DNA of 64,000 nucleotides from Sipunculus nudus (Eukaryota > Annelida > Sipuncula > Golfingiida > Sipunculidae), in the NCBI GenBank assembly GCA_026874595.1, contig CM049307.1, positions 25,457,079 to 25,521,078 on the forward strand. Direction: 5' to 3'. Below the pieces are notes generated by a model that saw nothing but the letters and a program-made list of their open reading frames with translations, was not told where the DNA came from and did no database searches. How positions within the stretch are numbered: position 1 is the stretch's first letter; every line of letters begins with the position of its first letter. The translations under genes were made by a program, and so were the position numbers. Below are positions 12,001 through 22,425 of the stretch, in pieces.

Positions 12001-15000
12001 TAAAACAGTTACTTGAGGTTTTCACCAGTTACTGGATTACAAATGGTAAATTATTTCATTCAGTAGACAGAGATGGTATATATGATGATATTTGTAAAAG
12101 CTCATATATTGTAACAACATTTTGTGAGGTTTTAATTTTAAAGGGGGCTATTCTGATATCTTACATCTATATTACTATAGATAATTCCTTGAACCTTTAA
12201 TAGAAATAGGCCAGAAAACACTGATCCCAATGCACACAGGTTGTTCATTTGTAATATCCTCATGTTTATAACATATTGGGACCTACCAGAATAGTCCAAA
12301 TGCATTTAACAAGGACATCTGGCAGAAGGTCAGATGAACCAGTTTTGCAGAGGGCATATTTGCAACTAGTGTCCTTTCAGCTTCTGCACATATGCAACCA
12401 GTCACCTTAGAAGACATGTTTTTTCTGTTTGTCAACATTTGCATATGTATTGTGTTTACTTACAACTTTTAGATAAACAAGCTCATACATCCATCACAAA
12501 GGTGTTAAAAAGAACTTTTCTTAAAGGGACCTCATCACCTATAAAGCATGTTGAATTAGCACAAAAAATAGCTTCTCTTTGAAATAAATTGGTACCTGTC
12601 AAAATATTGCCCTGAAACTGTTGGCTTATTCCCGTGCAAGAGTTTTTAAAAAGTTGTACTGGGCATGATCACAGGCATCAACATAAACACAGCACATAGG
12701 ACTCCCAGGCCACAACATCTGTCAATCAGGAGATGCCCTGACTGACTTGGCCCAATAATGTAATTGCTTGTTGCATTTTAATTGAGGCCTCTTTACCTAT
12801 CGTACACATCTGTTGCGACAGGTTCTTCAATGAATTTACATGCATCCCATTAACTGTAATGTCCGTCCAGCAGAGATATATCCATGTAAATGTATGGACA
12901 AGTTTGGACTAGTCCTTGTTTGGGATCTGTCACATCCACCTCTGATCACACAGCCTTGTTATGAACCATAACAAAGTGTTAAACAGCCATATGGGAGGTA
13001 TGACTGGAAAACTTTTGTATAAAGCAAAATTGAACCGAGAGTGTGAAAGAATAGGCATAACATTGCTCCTGATTATGTTCCTTTAACAGGAATTACTTAG
13101 ATTTCATGTATATGTATGGAGAGCAGCCAGGAACACATAAATTCTGCAGAAAAGAGGCAGGTGAACAGCAGCTTTAATATCTGATGAAATATTTATCTCT
13201 CATTGTTTAGGATGGCTGGCCGTCTTTGTGTTTCTTTGATGTTGCCAATGGTCACGAGCGGTGTGAGAGAGGCGGGAGCTTCTCTAATGAACAGGAAGTG
13301 GGTTTTGTTGTGTTCCTGCTTGAGTCCCTGATGGAGTGTGAGGTAGAGCCTGAGAACATTGGTGTTATCACACTGTACAAAGCACAGCTCCATAAAGTCA
13401 CGCAGGCCCTCCAGGCATCCAGGTGGGACACTCTATATTGTGGTTGTTTATTGTTCATTAAGGTTTCAGATTCACGATATTTACAAAAGGGGAATCTTCA
13501 CAAAATTTAAACCTTCATGATTAAGATGCCCCTACTACACACTTTATCACTTAATCTCATGGACATCTCATATACATTATCTATGTTTATTGCTAGGCAA
13601 AATGTTTATGTTATTAATATTAACAGTTCTTTTATGATATATGTGTATATTAATTGATATTATGAATCCTATGGTATCTTTTAAATTATTTGCCTGTAAT
13701 AAACAAGGATTTCCACTTGTTCAGTGTTCCCTGGATCCTTCTCAAAATATAAAATAGTTTGTTTAGACTTGTTAAATAATTCATACAAAAAAGGATGTAC
13801 TTTATTAAACTAAGGTGTAGTTTACTGTATGGCGAGAACCTGAAAATTGAATCCTAGCAGAATTCTGATAAAAACTAGAAATTGCATATTTTTAACTCTA
13901 GCGAATATGAAAACAGCCATAGTAATTGACCTATCATGAACTCTGTGTGACCTTAATTGCATATTTATTCAGTGAATTATCATAAGCACTGGACAAACGA
14001 ACAAACAATCAGGTGACCGTTGGCATTGTAAACCTTTCGTCATCTAACAAGCACAAAATTTGCTTATTTTAGCAGAGCTCTGCCAAACAGTACATGTGTA
14101 GTCTGTACCGGTACACATTTTGGCATGTTTTCTGGTATATTTTTATGCCCCCGCCACAAAGTGGCCGGGGCATATAGTTTTACCCATGTCCGTCATTCCG
14201 TCATTCCGAAATCAAACAGTTGTACAGACTTTTTTTCGCAATGCCTGCAGATATTGGCCTGATTTTTGGTGTGTGGGCAGATAATGACCAGTTACAGATC
14301 AAGTTCGCGTTTCGTCCTGGTTGACCTACTTTTGACCGTTTTACGGCTCCTAAACTTAGAAAATTTCATGAAAAATAGAAATTTTCATGACAAACACACA
14401 TGTACGGTTTTTTTTTCACAATGCCTGCAGATATTTGCCTGATTTTTGGTGTGTAGGCAGATAATGACCAGTTACAGATAGAGTTCGCGTTTCGTCCCGA
14501 TTGACCTACTTTTGACTGTTTTACGGCTCCTTAACTTAGAAAATTTCATGAAAAATAGAAATTTTCATGACAAATACACATGTACGGACTTTTTTTCGCA
14601 ATACCTGCAGATATTGGCCTGATTTTTGGTGTGTAGGCAGATATTGACCAGTTACAGATCCAATTAGTGTTTCGTCTGGATTGACCTACTTTTGACTGTT
14701 TTACGGCTCCTTAACTTAGAAAATTTCATGAAAAATAGAAATTTTCATGACAAATACACATGTACGGAATTTTTTTCGCAATGCCTGCAGATATTGGCCT
14801 GATTTTTGGTGTGTGGGCAGAAATTGACCAGTTACAGATCGAGTTCGCGTTTCGTCCCGGTTGACCTACTTTTGACCGTTTCACGGCTCTTGAACATAGA
14901 AAATTTCTTGAAAAATATAAATGTTCATGACAAATACACATGTACAGACTTTTTTTCGCAATGCCTGCAGATATTGGCCTGATTTTTGGTGTGTGGGCAG

Positions 15001-18000
15001 ATAATGACCAGTTTCAGATGGAGTTAGCGTTTTGTCCCGGTTGACCTATTTTTGACCGTTTACAGCTCCTAAACTTAGAAAATTTCATGACAAGTAGAAA
15101 TTTTCATGACAAATACACATGTACAGACTTTTTTTTCGCAATGCCTGCAGATATTGGCCTGGTTTTTGGTGTGTGGGCAGATAATGACTAGTTACAGATC
15201 GAGTTTGCATTTCATCCCAGTTGACCTATTTTTGACCATATGACAGAGATCCTGAACATAGAAAATTTCATGAAAGACAGAAATTTTTATGAAAAATGCA
15301 CATGTATGGACTTTTTTTCACAATGCCTGCAGATACTGGCCTGATTTTTGGTGTGTCGCTTGATAATGACCTGTTACAGATCAAGTTTGCATTTTGCCCT
15401 TGTTGACCTACTTTTGACCATACGACACCTCCCGAACTTAAAAAAATTTTACAAAATTTTACAAATGTTTCTAATTTGCCCCAGGCGGGGGCATTCGTGT
15501 CGTTCCGACACATCTAGTTTATACAAAGGAGAGAGTATAAAAGGTTCTAGGCCATAGGTTGCAGGAGCCATTCCTCCCACTACTGAGTGAATAATAATGT
15601 CTTACCTGGCACGTAATTCGTATGAGACAAATAATCCAAAATATGGCAAGAGAGTTCACAGTGACTGCGATATATTCAACAATGGAGAACAGCGATTCCA
15701 GTTGATGATGTCAGTCAGTGCTTTGTCATATGTCATCGACTTTTGTGACGTCATTATTGTCATGTAAACAGCTCTGGCAACCATGAGCATTAAAGACCTG
15801 TGTAAGAACGTTTTGGGGGCTCATTATAATAGTTAGGTTAAAAGGGCAGAGCATATGATCTGTGGTTGATACTGTAAGTCAACTGACAGATAACTTCGAG
15901 TTTTTAAAGTTGATTTGAGATCATTATGATTCAGCTGGCACAATAGAATTGGGTTTCATCAAATTTTTGTATATCATACTATCCAAAAAAACATATGTTT
16001 ATTTATTTCATTTGGATTCACTTTAGGCAGTTCACCTTTAGACAGAGTACAGATAAATGATTTATAGCAAGTTTTGTTGAGTCACACAGATGCTCTGGTT
16101 GTGTAAATTGTAGAATGTAGATATAGAAATATTTATAAAAGATGCTAAGATATAGAGTTTGAAGGACATCTTTCTGCTGGTAAGTTATTTTTTTTTAAAT
16201 TGGCTTAAGTTCTAAGAATTTGCAAATCTGTATTTAAGAAAAATTGGACCAAAAATTTACATAATAAATTTGTTCTGAAAGCACTTAGCTAGAATCCATA
16301 TAGGTTTAACATAGTCGATATATGGTTAAAATTTCATACAAGCATGTAAGTGTCAGTTACATGGAAGTACCATTGCGAATCAAGGCTGCAAAATTTACAA
16401 ATATGAATCTGAAACTTTTACATGATAAAGTATGCTAGATATGTAATGATGATAAAGTGTGCAAGATTTGTAATGATGTTTACCCTCCACAGAGCTGCAG
16501 ACAGTCATGACCTGAGAACTGTACAGATCTCCACTGTGGATGCTTTCCAGGGAGGGGAGAGAGACATCATCATACTGTCCTGTGTCAGAACACAAAGTGT
16601 GGGCTTTATAGATTGTGATAAGTAAGGAGAAACCTTTCATTGTATGATCTTTACTGTAAATGTTAGGATATTAAGAATATATATGACCGGAATGTATAAC
16701 TTTCTAGTTCTCTCTGTGAACTGATTCACTGTTTCAACATCCACTGTCAAATCATTTGTGACAAAGTATTTTAACTGTCACTGCAGCTATCATTATGAAA
16801 TTCTGCAGATTAGTTGATCATGTTAATAATATGCAAAAAAACTTCTTGTGGTGCCACCTATGTTGACCTACTTTATGTGGGCTGAAATGGCCTTTTCCCT
16901 GTTTTTCCAAGATAATTCATAAAATATATTTTGGCTTTAATATCATAGTTAACTATACTTTAGAGGACAAATCAAATCTTTTTCAAGATAGCGTCTTTAC
17001 CTTCAAATTTTTTTCAGTTGCAAAATCTGACAAAATGTCATGTAACATCTGTTCTCAGGAACACCTGCAGCCTTCTGCACCTAATTTAACAAGTACATTA
17101 ATCATGTGATGGATGTGTGATTTTGAGGTGCTGGTGGTGCTACCTTTGTTGAACCATATTGTGCAAATTGTTTGTTTTTCCATTTTTTTTCATGGACATG
17201 TTAGAAATGATTAATACTGCTGTTTTCATATCATGATAAGCTTTTCTCTTGATTAATTGAAATTAGATGCAGAGAGTATGAAATGAACAGAATTATTTTA
17301 ATTCAGTCTTTATCGGAATGTAAATTTGATTTCATTTGATTTGCAAAAACAATGTAATGACTGTCAGAAAGTACTGCAGGGATTACTGCAGGCCTTGATT
17401 GAACTACTGCTGCATCTTCTGACTGCTCACTCTTTTATATCTTGATCACCCATTACTACTGTATCCACAGTAAGCCACAGAATGAACATTAGACCCCTGG
17501 GTATCTTGTAAAAGCAACCATGCATTTCCAGTGAATGATTACAAGACTCCCTGAAAAAGATTTAAAGAAATAATGTATGTATATTTTTGCAGAAGAATCA
17601 ATGTAGCCCTTACACGTGCCAAGAAACATTTGTTCATAGTGGGGCATCAGAGGAACCTGAGCACTAACAAGCTGTGGGCAAGTGTCATCAACCACTGTCA
17701 AGGTGAGGTTAATCAAATCCAGTACCATTGATCCTAATTTTATGGCTGCATCTATTTGTAGTCACATGCTGAGTTTGCAAGGACCAGTTAAGGAGCTTCC
17801 TCTAAGATCAAAATACTCAAAAGCTCTCTTAAAAACTGCACTCCAAATCAGTACTTGGCCTAGATGTAGCCAAGTTCAGCTTCACCAAGCTCAGTGAGCA
17901 GCTTCTGTAAACCAAATAAAGCACAACATAGCTGCATCAATAATGAATAAAATAAACTGTTTAACTGTATAAAATTTCCATACTTTCAACATTTTAATTT

Positions 18001-21000
18001 CCCTCTATACCACTTTGGTATGTCCCTTTATACCACTTTGGTATATTTGTTTTATTCTCTAATATTGTATTTGTAGGTGACCTAAATAATTCTTCTTAAT
18101 TGTGGTCAGTTTATGTATGCTTACCTAAATATCTGAAAAAGGGACTTAACCGTCTTATCAAATGAATATTTTTGTATGTAGAATATGGGCCTTTAACAGT
18201 TCATATTGATGTGCTAGGTCCAGGAGACTGAAAATATTTTATATAAGGTCCTATCATTTTCAGATCAACCAGATGGGTTTCAGCATCCAGAAAGTTTTAA
18301 AAAGAGGACAATCGAGAAGCTGAGGAAAGAAGCAGTGGATCAGATTAATGCAGCCAGGAATTCCCAAAGTATGCAGCTCTCCCTTTAAAAAAACTCACCT
18401 GCACCATCATTACCCATCTCTGCTGATTGGGGAGTATAGTATTATCTATATCAGCTCCTTCCACCTGTCCATCCATAAACAATTTCTATGCACGGCGATA
18501 TCTCAGAATGTTTTACCTTGATCTACTTAAAATTATAGTGGCTGGTGTAATTATGTTTTTTTTTAATATTGTAGGTACATATGATTTTTGGAATTTTTAA
18601 TTCTTAATTAGCTTAGCTGACTATAAGGCATATAGTCGTGGTCCTTTGTCGGGCCTTCCGTTAACAGTGCACATTTTGAAACCGTTGGACCTACGAATCC
18701 AAAATTTTGTAAACAGTTAGATGTCCCCAAAATTTCCTACCATACCGAAAATTGGGTCACTAGGACTTCATCATCAAGATATTAAGGAAAAACCTCCGTT
18801 TTCCATAAAAAAAGCAATTGTTACATTTCAAGGCTGCCTTATATCAAAACCACTGATCTGTTTTTGATCATATTTATTATGCATATTCTTCCATACATTT
18901 ACTATGAACATACCAAAAATTATATCAGTAATGCCTATTGTTTTGAAGTTATGGGCCCAAACATAATGCAATTTTTAAAAAATCAGGAAATATATTTACT
19001 CACTTAACATGAGAATAGCTGAAGCTGGAGACTTTTTTTCAGGAATTTAACATTATTTAATCAAGATTCAATTGTTTACCCAAAGTTATTTGCAAAAATA
19101 AAAAATCAATACCTTAAATTTTGTCCAACTTTAGCAACCGCACGTTTTTTTCCTGTAAGCATTGTTGATTTAATTTTCACAGCATATAAACTTAAGGATT
19201 TAATCTTTTAAAATCTGAAATTTCAAAGGAATTGATTGAAAAGGGTAGGTTTAATTCAAGTTTTCATACATCATGTCAAATGTTGTTTACATCAAGCCCA
19301 CCTAGTAGTACAGCCTTCACTTTTGTTATGTAACCCACTCCAGGCAGCATGCCTTGGCTCAGCTTGGCCATTACTAGCAGGCTCCCCCCCCCCCCCCCCC
19401 CAGCTAGTGCATAAACTAGATGAATGTTATAATTTTCTGTATTTGATTCATTCTTATTCTAGGCTATGCTCATTTTAGATTTTGTATTGTACCACTGGGG
19501 TTACAATGATTAAAGTGCACATTTAATTGTGTCCACAAAGAGGTGTATTGCTATTAAAGTGTGGATGTTCATCAGATAAGTAATTCCTTACTTCAGAAGA
19601 GTGAAAACTTCACCAGGTGTGAAATTTACTATTAATTCCAGTAATAAATATTAAGATAGTAATTATTTGTCTCTCATTCAACCAACAGTGTTTAACTTTA
19701 TTTGAAATCATGTTTTTATTTTATGAAATTTACTGAATCTTTTTTTTTTTGTGAATAAAATTAAGCATGTCCTGAAAACTACAATGTTCAAAACTTTTTG
19801 ATAGTGTTTTTTTTTGTGAATAAAATTAAGCATGTCCTGAAAACTACAATGTTCAAAACTTTTTGATAGTGATTCAAGGGATAATCTTGAAGATGCCATG
19901 TTGTGGCATTATTTTCTTTCAAATTCAGTTAAAACATTTGTGATTCAAAAATAATAAAATATGTGTATGCATAATATGACCCAATATGAGCTACACTCTG
20001 GATAAATAATGATTGCAACTTAGAATTCTGATATTTTAACTTATATATTTATATATATTTATAAATTTATAAAACTTGTAAATAAAAAAATGAATCTGAT
20101 AAAAACTTTTAATGGAAAAAGTGGATATGCTAAAAAATAGACTTTAATATAAACTTAAATGCATTATTCCCTTGAAAGTGAAGTAAGGGTATCATTCTGT
20201 TCATTCTGTCCACCTGCCTGTCTATCTGTAAATTTTTCATTTGCATCACAGTATCACAAAACTTTTACTGTTTTTCTTCATGACAGTCTTGTTAGTGTAT
20301 TAGTTTTAAAGTCATATATTTGGAACTTTACTATAACCAAGTAGAAGGGCCCCTTTCCTCTGAGCTTCTCATATGCTTATATATATTAAAAACATTACAA
20401 CAGAATATTTTGCATTTGCAAAAATTCAGCTGAGCGCCATGACCCATGCGTCCCGTTGGTTTTATGTATGCCACATGTTCATGCTAGTGTTCATGCTTGG
20501 AACAATTCCTTTCAAATCATAACTCTTGCCGTAAATCCTTGGATCATATTGCCATTCACTGTGGTCTACTTCTGACCATTCATGACTTCATCATTGCTGT
20601 CATTTTCATCCTTCCTATCAAAGTAATTTTCAATTTGAATATCACACTTCAAGTAACTTTTACATAGAATGCACAGGGTAATTGTATTTTTTCCCGATTC
20701 AAAATTACTGTATAATATAAAGACACATGTATAAGATACTGACCCATTCTAAGTGAACAACAATGTTGCTTTCCAGGAAACACTCAAGCCAGCTGTACCA
20801 TAAATGTCAATCAAGAAACCGCAGATTCACAGTCTCCAATCTTCAGCTTCCCATCTGATGATGAAGATGATGATATGGAGATGTCTTTCAGATTAAGTGC
20901 TTCAGCACGTGCAAAGCATTCAGGAGAAGCCAGATGTACACAGAGCACAAAACAGAATTTCACAAAGAGGGGAGGCAGTATTGATGTTGGTCTGATGGAT

Positions 21001-21069
21001 GAAGCCCTTCAGGATCAGCCAGAGAGTGAAAGTGACTCAAATGATGATTTGCCTGTTATGGATGTGTAA
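19..21069 (+). CDS. ZGRF1: ZGRF1-type 5'-3' DNA helicase, 3' half (12 exons)
   Basis: Twelve exons at 19-96, 2641-2724, 7414-7462, 9489-9566, 10276-10377, 11073-11156, 11516-11644, 13211-13422, 16493-16621, 17593-17702, 18264-18368 and 20777-21069 join in phase into 483 residues plus stop. They carry superfamily 1 (UPF1-like) helicase motifs in order: II (LLDECSQ), III (VGDPK-QLDPT), IV (RTQYRCHP), V (TVDAFQGGERD) and VI (NVALTRAKKHLFIVG). The closest match I know is the C-terminal helicase region of vertebrate ZGRF1, which unwinds DNA 5'-3' and supports crosslink repair and RAD51-dependent recombination in the nucleus. Walker A and the GRF zinc finger are absent because the gene begins upstream of the window. 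All introns are GT-AG except intron 6 (GC-AG). Introns run from about 0.4 to 5 kb and are loaded with mobile elements; outside the listed repeats they are AT-rich and I recognise nothing. Identity is from remembered family similarity, not a search. Confidence 0.9.
705..1806 (-). pseudogene. Decayed LINE reverse transcriptase fragment
   Basis: Minus-strand fragments align to a Jockey/CR1-like LINE ORF2. At 1498-1806 are the RT fingers (VTPLLKKKSLD, LKNYRPVSNL, QSAYR-STETALL). Near 1400-1470 is the LLDLSAAFNTIDH palm motif, near 1240 a VPQGSVL motif. At 860-1231 is the catalytic-site region, reading YADG where an active enzyme has YADD. At 705-887 is the C-terminal LLPVEFRIRYKILL-YKALN segment. 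Frame changes separate the parts, and one catalytic aspartate is lost, so this copy is inactive. It sits antisense in a ZGRF1 intron. Confidence 0.85.
2048..2554. mobile_element. TTAAAGG-ended MITE, copy 1
   Basis: About 510 bp with the same layout as the copy at 12521-13086. Both share blocks near AAGCATRTTGA at the left, GATGCCCTGACTGACT in the middle and CTCCTGATTATG at the right. The right end is ATTATGTCCCTTTAA and the left starts TTAAAG, so the ends are short inverted repeats. There is no transposase ORF. The TTAA at the tips could be a piggyBac-style target, but superfamily is not established. Confidence 0.6.
2641..2724 (+). CDS. ZGRF1: ZGRF1 exon, linker region
   Basis: It lies between ATTTCAG and GTAAGA, with phase 2 at both ends. 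It encodes a charged helical stretch (SDNLELKELQEILKS) with no catalytic motif. Its place in the gene rests on splice-phase continuity with the exons on either side. Confidence 0.7.
2841..3262 (+). mobile_element. tRNA-derived SINE, tandem dimer
   Basis: Two direct copies begin with GGGTGACATAAA at 2841 and 3113, 272 bp apart. Each carries a pol III box A-like motif (TAGTGAAGGGG at 2891, TAGCGAAGTGG at 3163) and a box B (GGTTCGAATCC at 2934-2944, GGTTCAAATCC at 3206-3216). The second copy stops shortly after the shared TTTTCCCCT-TTGTCTT tail. The spacing of the boxes fits a tRNA head, but no full cloverleaf closes, so this is a SINE and not a tRNA gene. Confidence 0.7.
5060..5345 (+). repeat. 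Dispersed AT-rich repeat, inverted copy near 57590-57850
   Basis: A block containing TTTCAAATAACACCATGCAG and the CATTTCAACCATAA stretch reappears as its reverse complement at about 57590-57850 (CTGCAAGGTGTCATTTGAAA). It interrupts element A. Its type is unknown and no ends were resolved. Confidence 0.5.
5909..6045. repeat. CT microsatellite
   Basis: A tract dominated by CT/TTTC units, pure CT near 6009-6043. It creates false Ser-Leu and Arg-Glu ORFs on both strands. A run of about 20 C lies further on at 6563-6583. Confidence 0.95.
7414..7462 (+). CDS. ZGRF1: ZGRF1 short exon, basic linker
   Basis: A 49-bp exon between ATTATAG and GTAAGA. It completes a glutamine codon and encodes HVRRSIERHKKGENKR, ending in phase 0. 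It is too short for independent recognition; splice sites and phase fit both neighbours. Confidence 0.65.
7837..9232. mobile_element. TA-flanked TIR element (Tc1/mariner-pogo-like), non-autonomous
   Basis: The left end CCGTAAAATCTCCACTTAAA and the right end, its exact reverse complement through at least 25 bp, are each flanked by TA (7835-7836 and 9233-9234). This is the target duplication of the Tc1/mariner superfamily. Subterminal copies of GCGGTTTTAA recur near 9115, 9189 and 9207, with inverted partners near 7850. No transposase ORF is present in 1.4 kb. It sits in the ZGRF1 intron between the exons at 7414 and 9489. Confidence 0.8.
9489..9566 (+). CDS. ZGRF1: ZGRF1 exon with VGVTCAAC motif
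   Basis: It encodes KLGRVRVVGVTCAACTF and then HCLKDFKFS. The VxGxTCAA stretch just before motif II is the signature of the UPF1/ZGRF1 group. Both ends are phase 0 with a GTAAGT donor. Confidence 0.85.
10276..10377 (+). CDS. ZGRF1: ZGRF1 exon, helicase motif II (Walker B)
   Basis: It encodes VVLLDECSQMTEPASLLPI and then the start of motif III, LVLVGDPK. The acidic pair DE of Walker B binds Mg-ATP; DEC-SQ in place of DEAA/DEAS is usual for ZGRF1. Exon ends are phase 0. Confidence 0.92.
11073..11156 (+). CDS. ZGRF1: ZGRF1 exon, motif III end; GC donor
   Basis: It continues motif III as QLDPTIQGSEAAHDSGLEQ and ends at FDRLTKM. Most relatives have LPPT where this has LDPT. The only donor that keeps frame with the next exon is GCAAGT directly after the ATG at 11154-11156, giving a GC-AG intron. 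The nearby GT at 11161 would shift the frame. Confidence 0.85.
11516..11644 (+). CDS. ZGRF1: ZGRF1 exon, motif IV
   Basis: It encodes GMNPVMLRTQYRCHPVISAM and then NKLFYCGQLFDGV. The QYRCHP core is motif IV, with the arginine typical of superfamily 1 helicases. The donor is GTAATA and phase is 0 at both ends. Confidence 0.9.
12521..13086. mobile_element. TTAAAGG-ended MITE, copy 2
   Basis: The left end is TTAAAGGGACCTCATCACC and the right end ATTATGTTCCTTTAA, short imperfect inverted repeats. The interior aligns along its length with 2048-2554, including CAATCAGGAGATGCCCTGAC. It is non-coding and lies inside the ZGRF1 intron before the exon at 13211. Confidence 0.65.
13211..13422 (+). CDS. 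ZGRF1: ZGRF1 exon, helicase 2A region
   Basis: The largest internal exon seen. It encodes DGWPSLCFFDV, a charged loop, and GVITLYKAQ, the conserved strand of RecA-like domain 2 (IGVITPY in UPF1 relatives). It ends in phase 2 at GTGGGA. Confidence 0.88.
14145..15517 (+). mobile_element. Helitron-like non-autonomous element with 180-bp tandem units
   Basis: The left boundary is a hairpin (GCCCCCGCCAC, AAA loop, GTGGCCGGGGC). The right boundary is GGCGGGGGCATT, then the hairpin GTGTCG-TTC-CGACAC, then ATCTAG followed by T. A 3' hairpin a few bases before CTAG is the classic Helitron end. Between them lie about six and a half units of roughly 180 bp. The same right end recurs inverted at 62872. 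There is no Rep/helicase ORF. It resembles the tandem-repeat Helitron derivatives of bivalves; that assignment is inference. Confidence 0.65.
14222..15400 (+). repeat. 180-bp tandem repeat array
   Basis: Units restart at about 14222, 14402, 14582, 14762, 14942, 15122 and 15304. Each opens with CTTTTTTTCGCAATGCCTGC and contains GGCCTGATTTTTGGTGTGTG. Middle units differ by few bases; the last is more diverged. Minus-strand ORFs across it are by-products. Confidence 0.9.
16493..16621 (+). CDS. ZGRF1: ZGRF1 exon, motif V
   Basis: It encodes VQISTVDAFQGGERDIIILS and VRTQSVGFIDCDK. This is helicase motif V (VDxFQGxExDxIIxS), which contacts DNA and couples ATP hydrolysis. It is in phase 2 on both sides with a GTAAGG donor. 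Confidence 0.92.
17593..17702 (+). CDS. ZGRF1: ZGRF1 exon, motif VI
   Basis: It encodes RINVALTRAKKHLFIVGHQR, helicase motif VI with the arginine finger in LTRAK. It then runs through LWASVINHCQ to a phase-1 donor GTGAGG. Confidence 0.92.
18264..18368 (+). CDS. ZGRF1: ZGRF1 exon, post-helicase region
   Basis: It encodes DQPDGFQHPESFKKRTIEKL and a helical basic/acidic stretch. Phase is 1 on both sides. No catalytic motif; assigned by phase and position. Confidence 0.75.
18608..20460 (+). mobile_element. GACCCATGGGTC-family element B
   Basis: It starts TTAGCTTAGCTGACTATAAG and shares the TTAGATGTCCCCAAAAT unit with element A. It ends CAGCTGAGCGCCATGACCCA then TGCGTCCCG. It lies in the last ZGRF1 intron. 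The interior holds a C run near 19387 and a 66-bp direct duplication at 19739-19871. Confidence 0.6.
19739..19871 (+). repeat. Two-copy tandem repeat, 66 bp
   Basis: A T run followed by GTGAATAAAATTAAGCATGT through CTTTTTGATAGTG is repeated twice with almost no differences, indicating a recent duplication. No function seen. Confidence 0.9.
20777..21069 (+). CDS. ZGRF1: ZGRF1 terminal coding exon, acidic tail
   Basis: It begins after TTTCCAG, continues the frame for 97 codons and stops at TAA 21067-21069. The product is low-complexity and acidic (DDEDDDMEM near its middle, ESESDSNDDLPVMDV at its end) and is probably disordered. Possible poly(A) signals are AATAAA at 21577 (inside a MITE) and ATTAAA at 22172; I cannot choose between them. 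Confidence 0.75.
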
Positions 21070-21186
21070 TGACAAGTGTATAAATGTCTGGCATACAAGC
21101 ATTATGAAGGTATCAGATGCAGATGTTTGCACTGCTTTGTATATATGATGGAATACTAGTATGCATGCCCCCCTCCCACTTCCCCT

Positions 21187-21217
21187 CTCACACACACACA
21201 CACACACACACACACAG
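21187..21217. repeat. CA microsatellite in ZGRF1 3' UTR
   Basis: About 15 CA units, roughly 120 bp after the ZGRF1 stop. Confidence 0.95.
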
Positions 21218-21548
21218 TGCTCCCACAGTCTGATCAGCAGAACATGATCACACTTAGAAGCTTTAGTGATTTGCCAGGTGAAAGGAAAGACATACTTTTC
21301 AGAAGTGCAGACAACTGTAAACTGCAGGTAGTACCAGGGCTCCCTCAACATATGGACATATCTATTCATGCAAAAGTGCTTATATGATTATCAGTGACTT
21401 AGATAAAAATCGGTATGGTTTTCAAGGGCTCTGACAAAAATTGTTAACATTTCTGATGGTGCTGGCAAGGATGGATATGAAAATATAAATATACTGTATT
21501 AGTGTCTTTGTGAACTGGCTCAGTAAATCAAACTTAGTCTAAAGGACC

Positions 21549-21786
21549 TTCCACACCAAACGCTGCACCGCGCTGCAATAAATGTTGAGTACATGCAAAT
21601 ACACTGGGGTGTCAAATTCAGACACCGCACTGTGCAGCGCTGCAAAGCAAAGCAGGAGAGAGCAACTTTCTCCGCTTTGCAGCGCCACAAAAATTTCCAG
21701 CTGTTTATTAAGTATAGTATTTGTGATGCTGCACAGCCCCTTGCAGCACAGTGCTGCAGTGTGGTGCAGCGCATTCGGTGTGGAAA
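21549..21786. mobile_element. Short TIR element (MITE) in ZGRF1 3' UTR region
   Basis: The ends TTCCACACCAAACGCTGCAC and GTGGTGCAGCGCATTCGGTG-TGGAA form imperfect inverted repeats of roughly 30 bp. The interior is rich in GCTGCA/TGCAGC motifs, giving further self-complementarity. It carries an AATAAA at 21577 that could act as a polyadenylation signal. Non-coding. Confidence 0.65.
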
Positions 21787-22425
21787 CATGGAAACAAAAT
21801 TTTCCAGTCAGTATTTCAAGGGCAGTTTCAGTGCAATTGAATCTTGTAGCTCTCTTGTGGCTTCTTCAAGTTATATAGCAGTCTTCCTACCAGTTTCAGT
21901 TATTTAAACAAATTTTACTGAATCTCTTGTCATAAAGATATTGATACTTAATTATTCCATGCTACCAGTTTCATATGATGGTAAACCCAATGTTTTAATG
22001 TAGTAAATACCAATGTATTAGATTAACATTTGAACATTCTAAATCACCTTGTTCATACATTTTGTACATATTTTCTGTTACAATGTTCGTAACCTGTGAT
22101 ATTAAATGTTAACTGCCGTTTTATATTTTTCTATTCCTTGTCTTACATATTGTATATACACTGCCAAATCTATTAAACATTGTAAAACTACAATTTGTTT
22201 CAAGTATCCTTAAATGCTTTAGTGATTACCAAGTTCCAACCTAGAGGGGCATCTTTCAGCACTAATGTTCTTTTAATGATAGTTCTATTGTCTGTTAGAG
22301 GCATTGTCTTATTAAACGAGGGTGATTGTTACCATACTTAAGAAGGTCAGAGGTCCGCAGACTTCATAGTTGCGTCACCACAATAACTTACCAGAAGGTT
22401 TTATAGATTTTGATTAAAACTTACC

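Noticed and set aside
21520-21907. Overlapping ORFs on both strands after ZGRF1
   Set aside because: They are by-products of the inverted-repeat MITE and its GCTGCA motifs.
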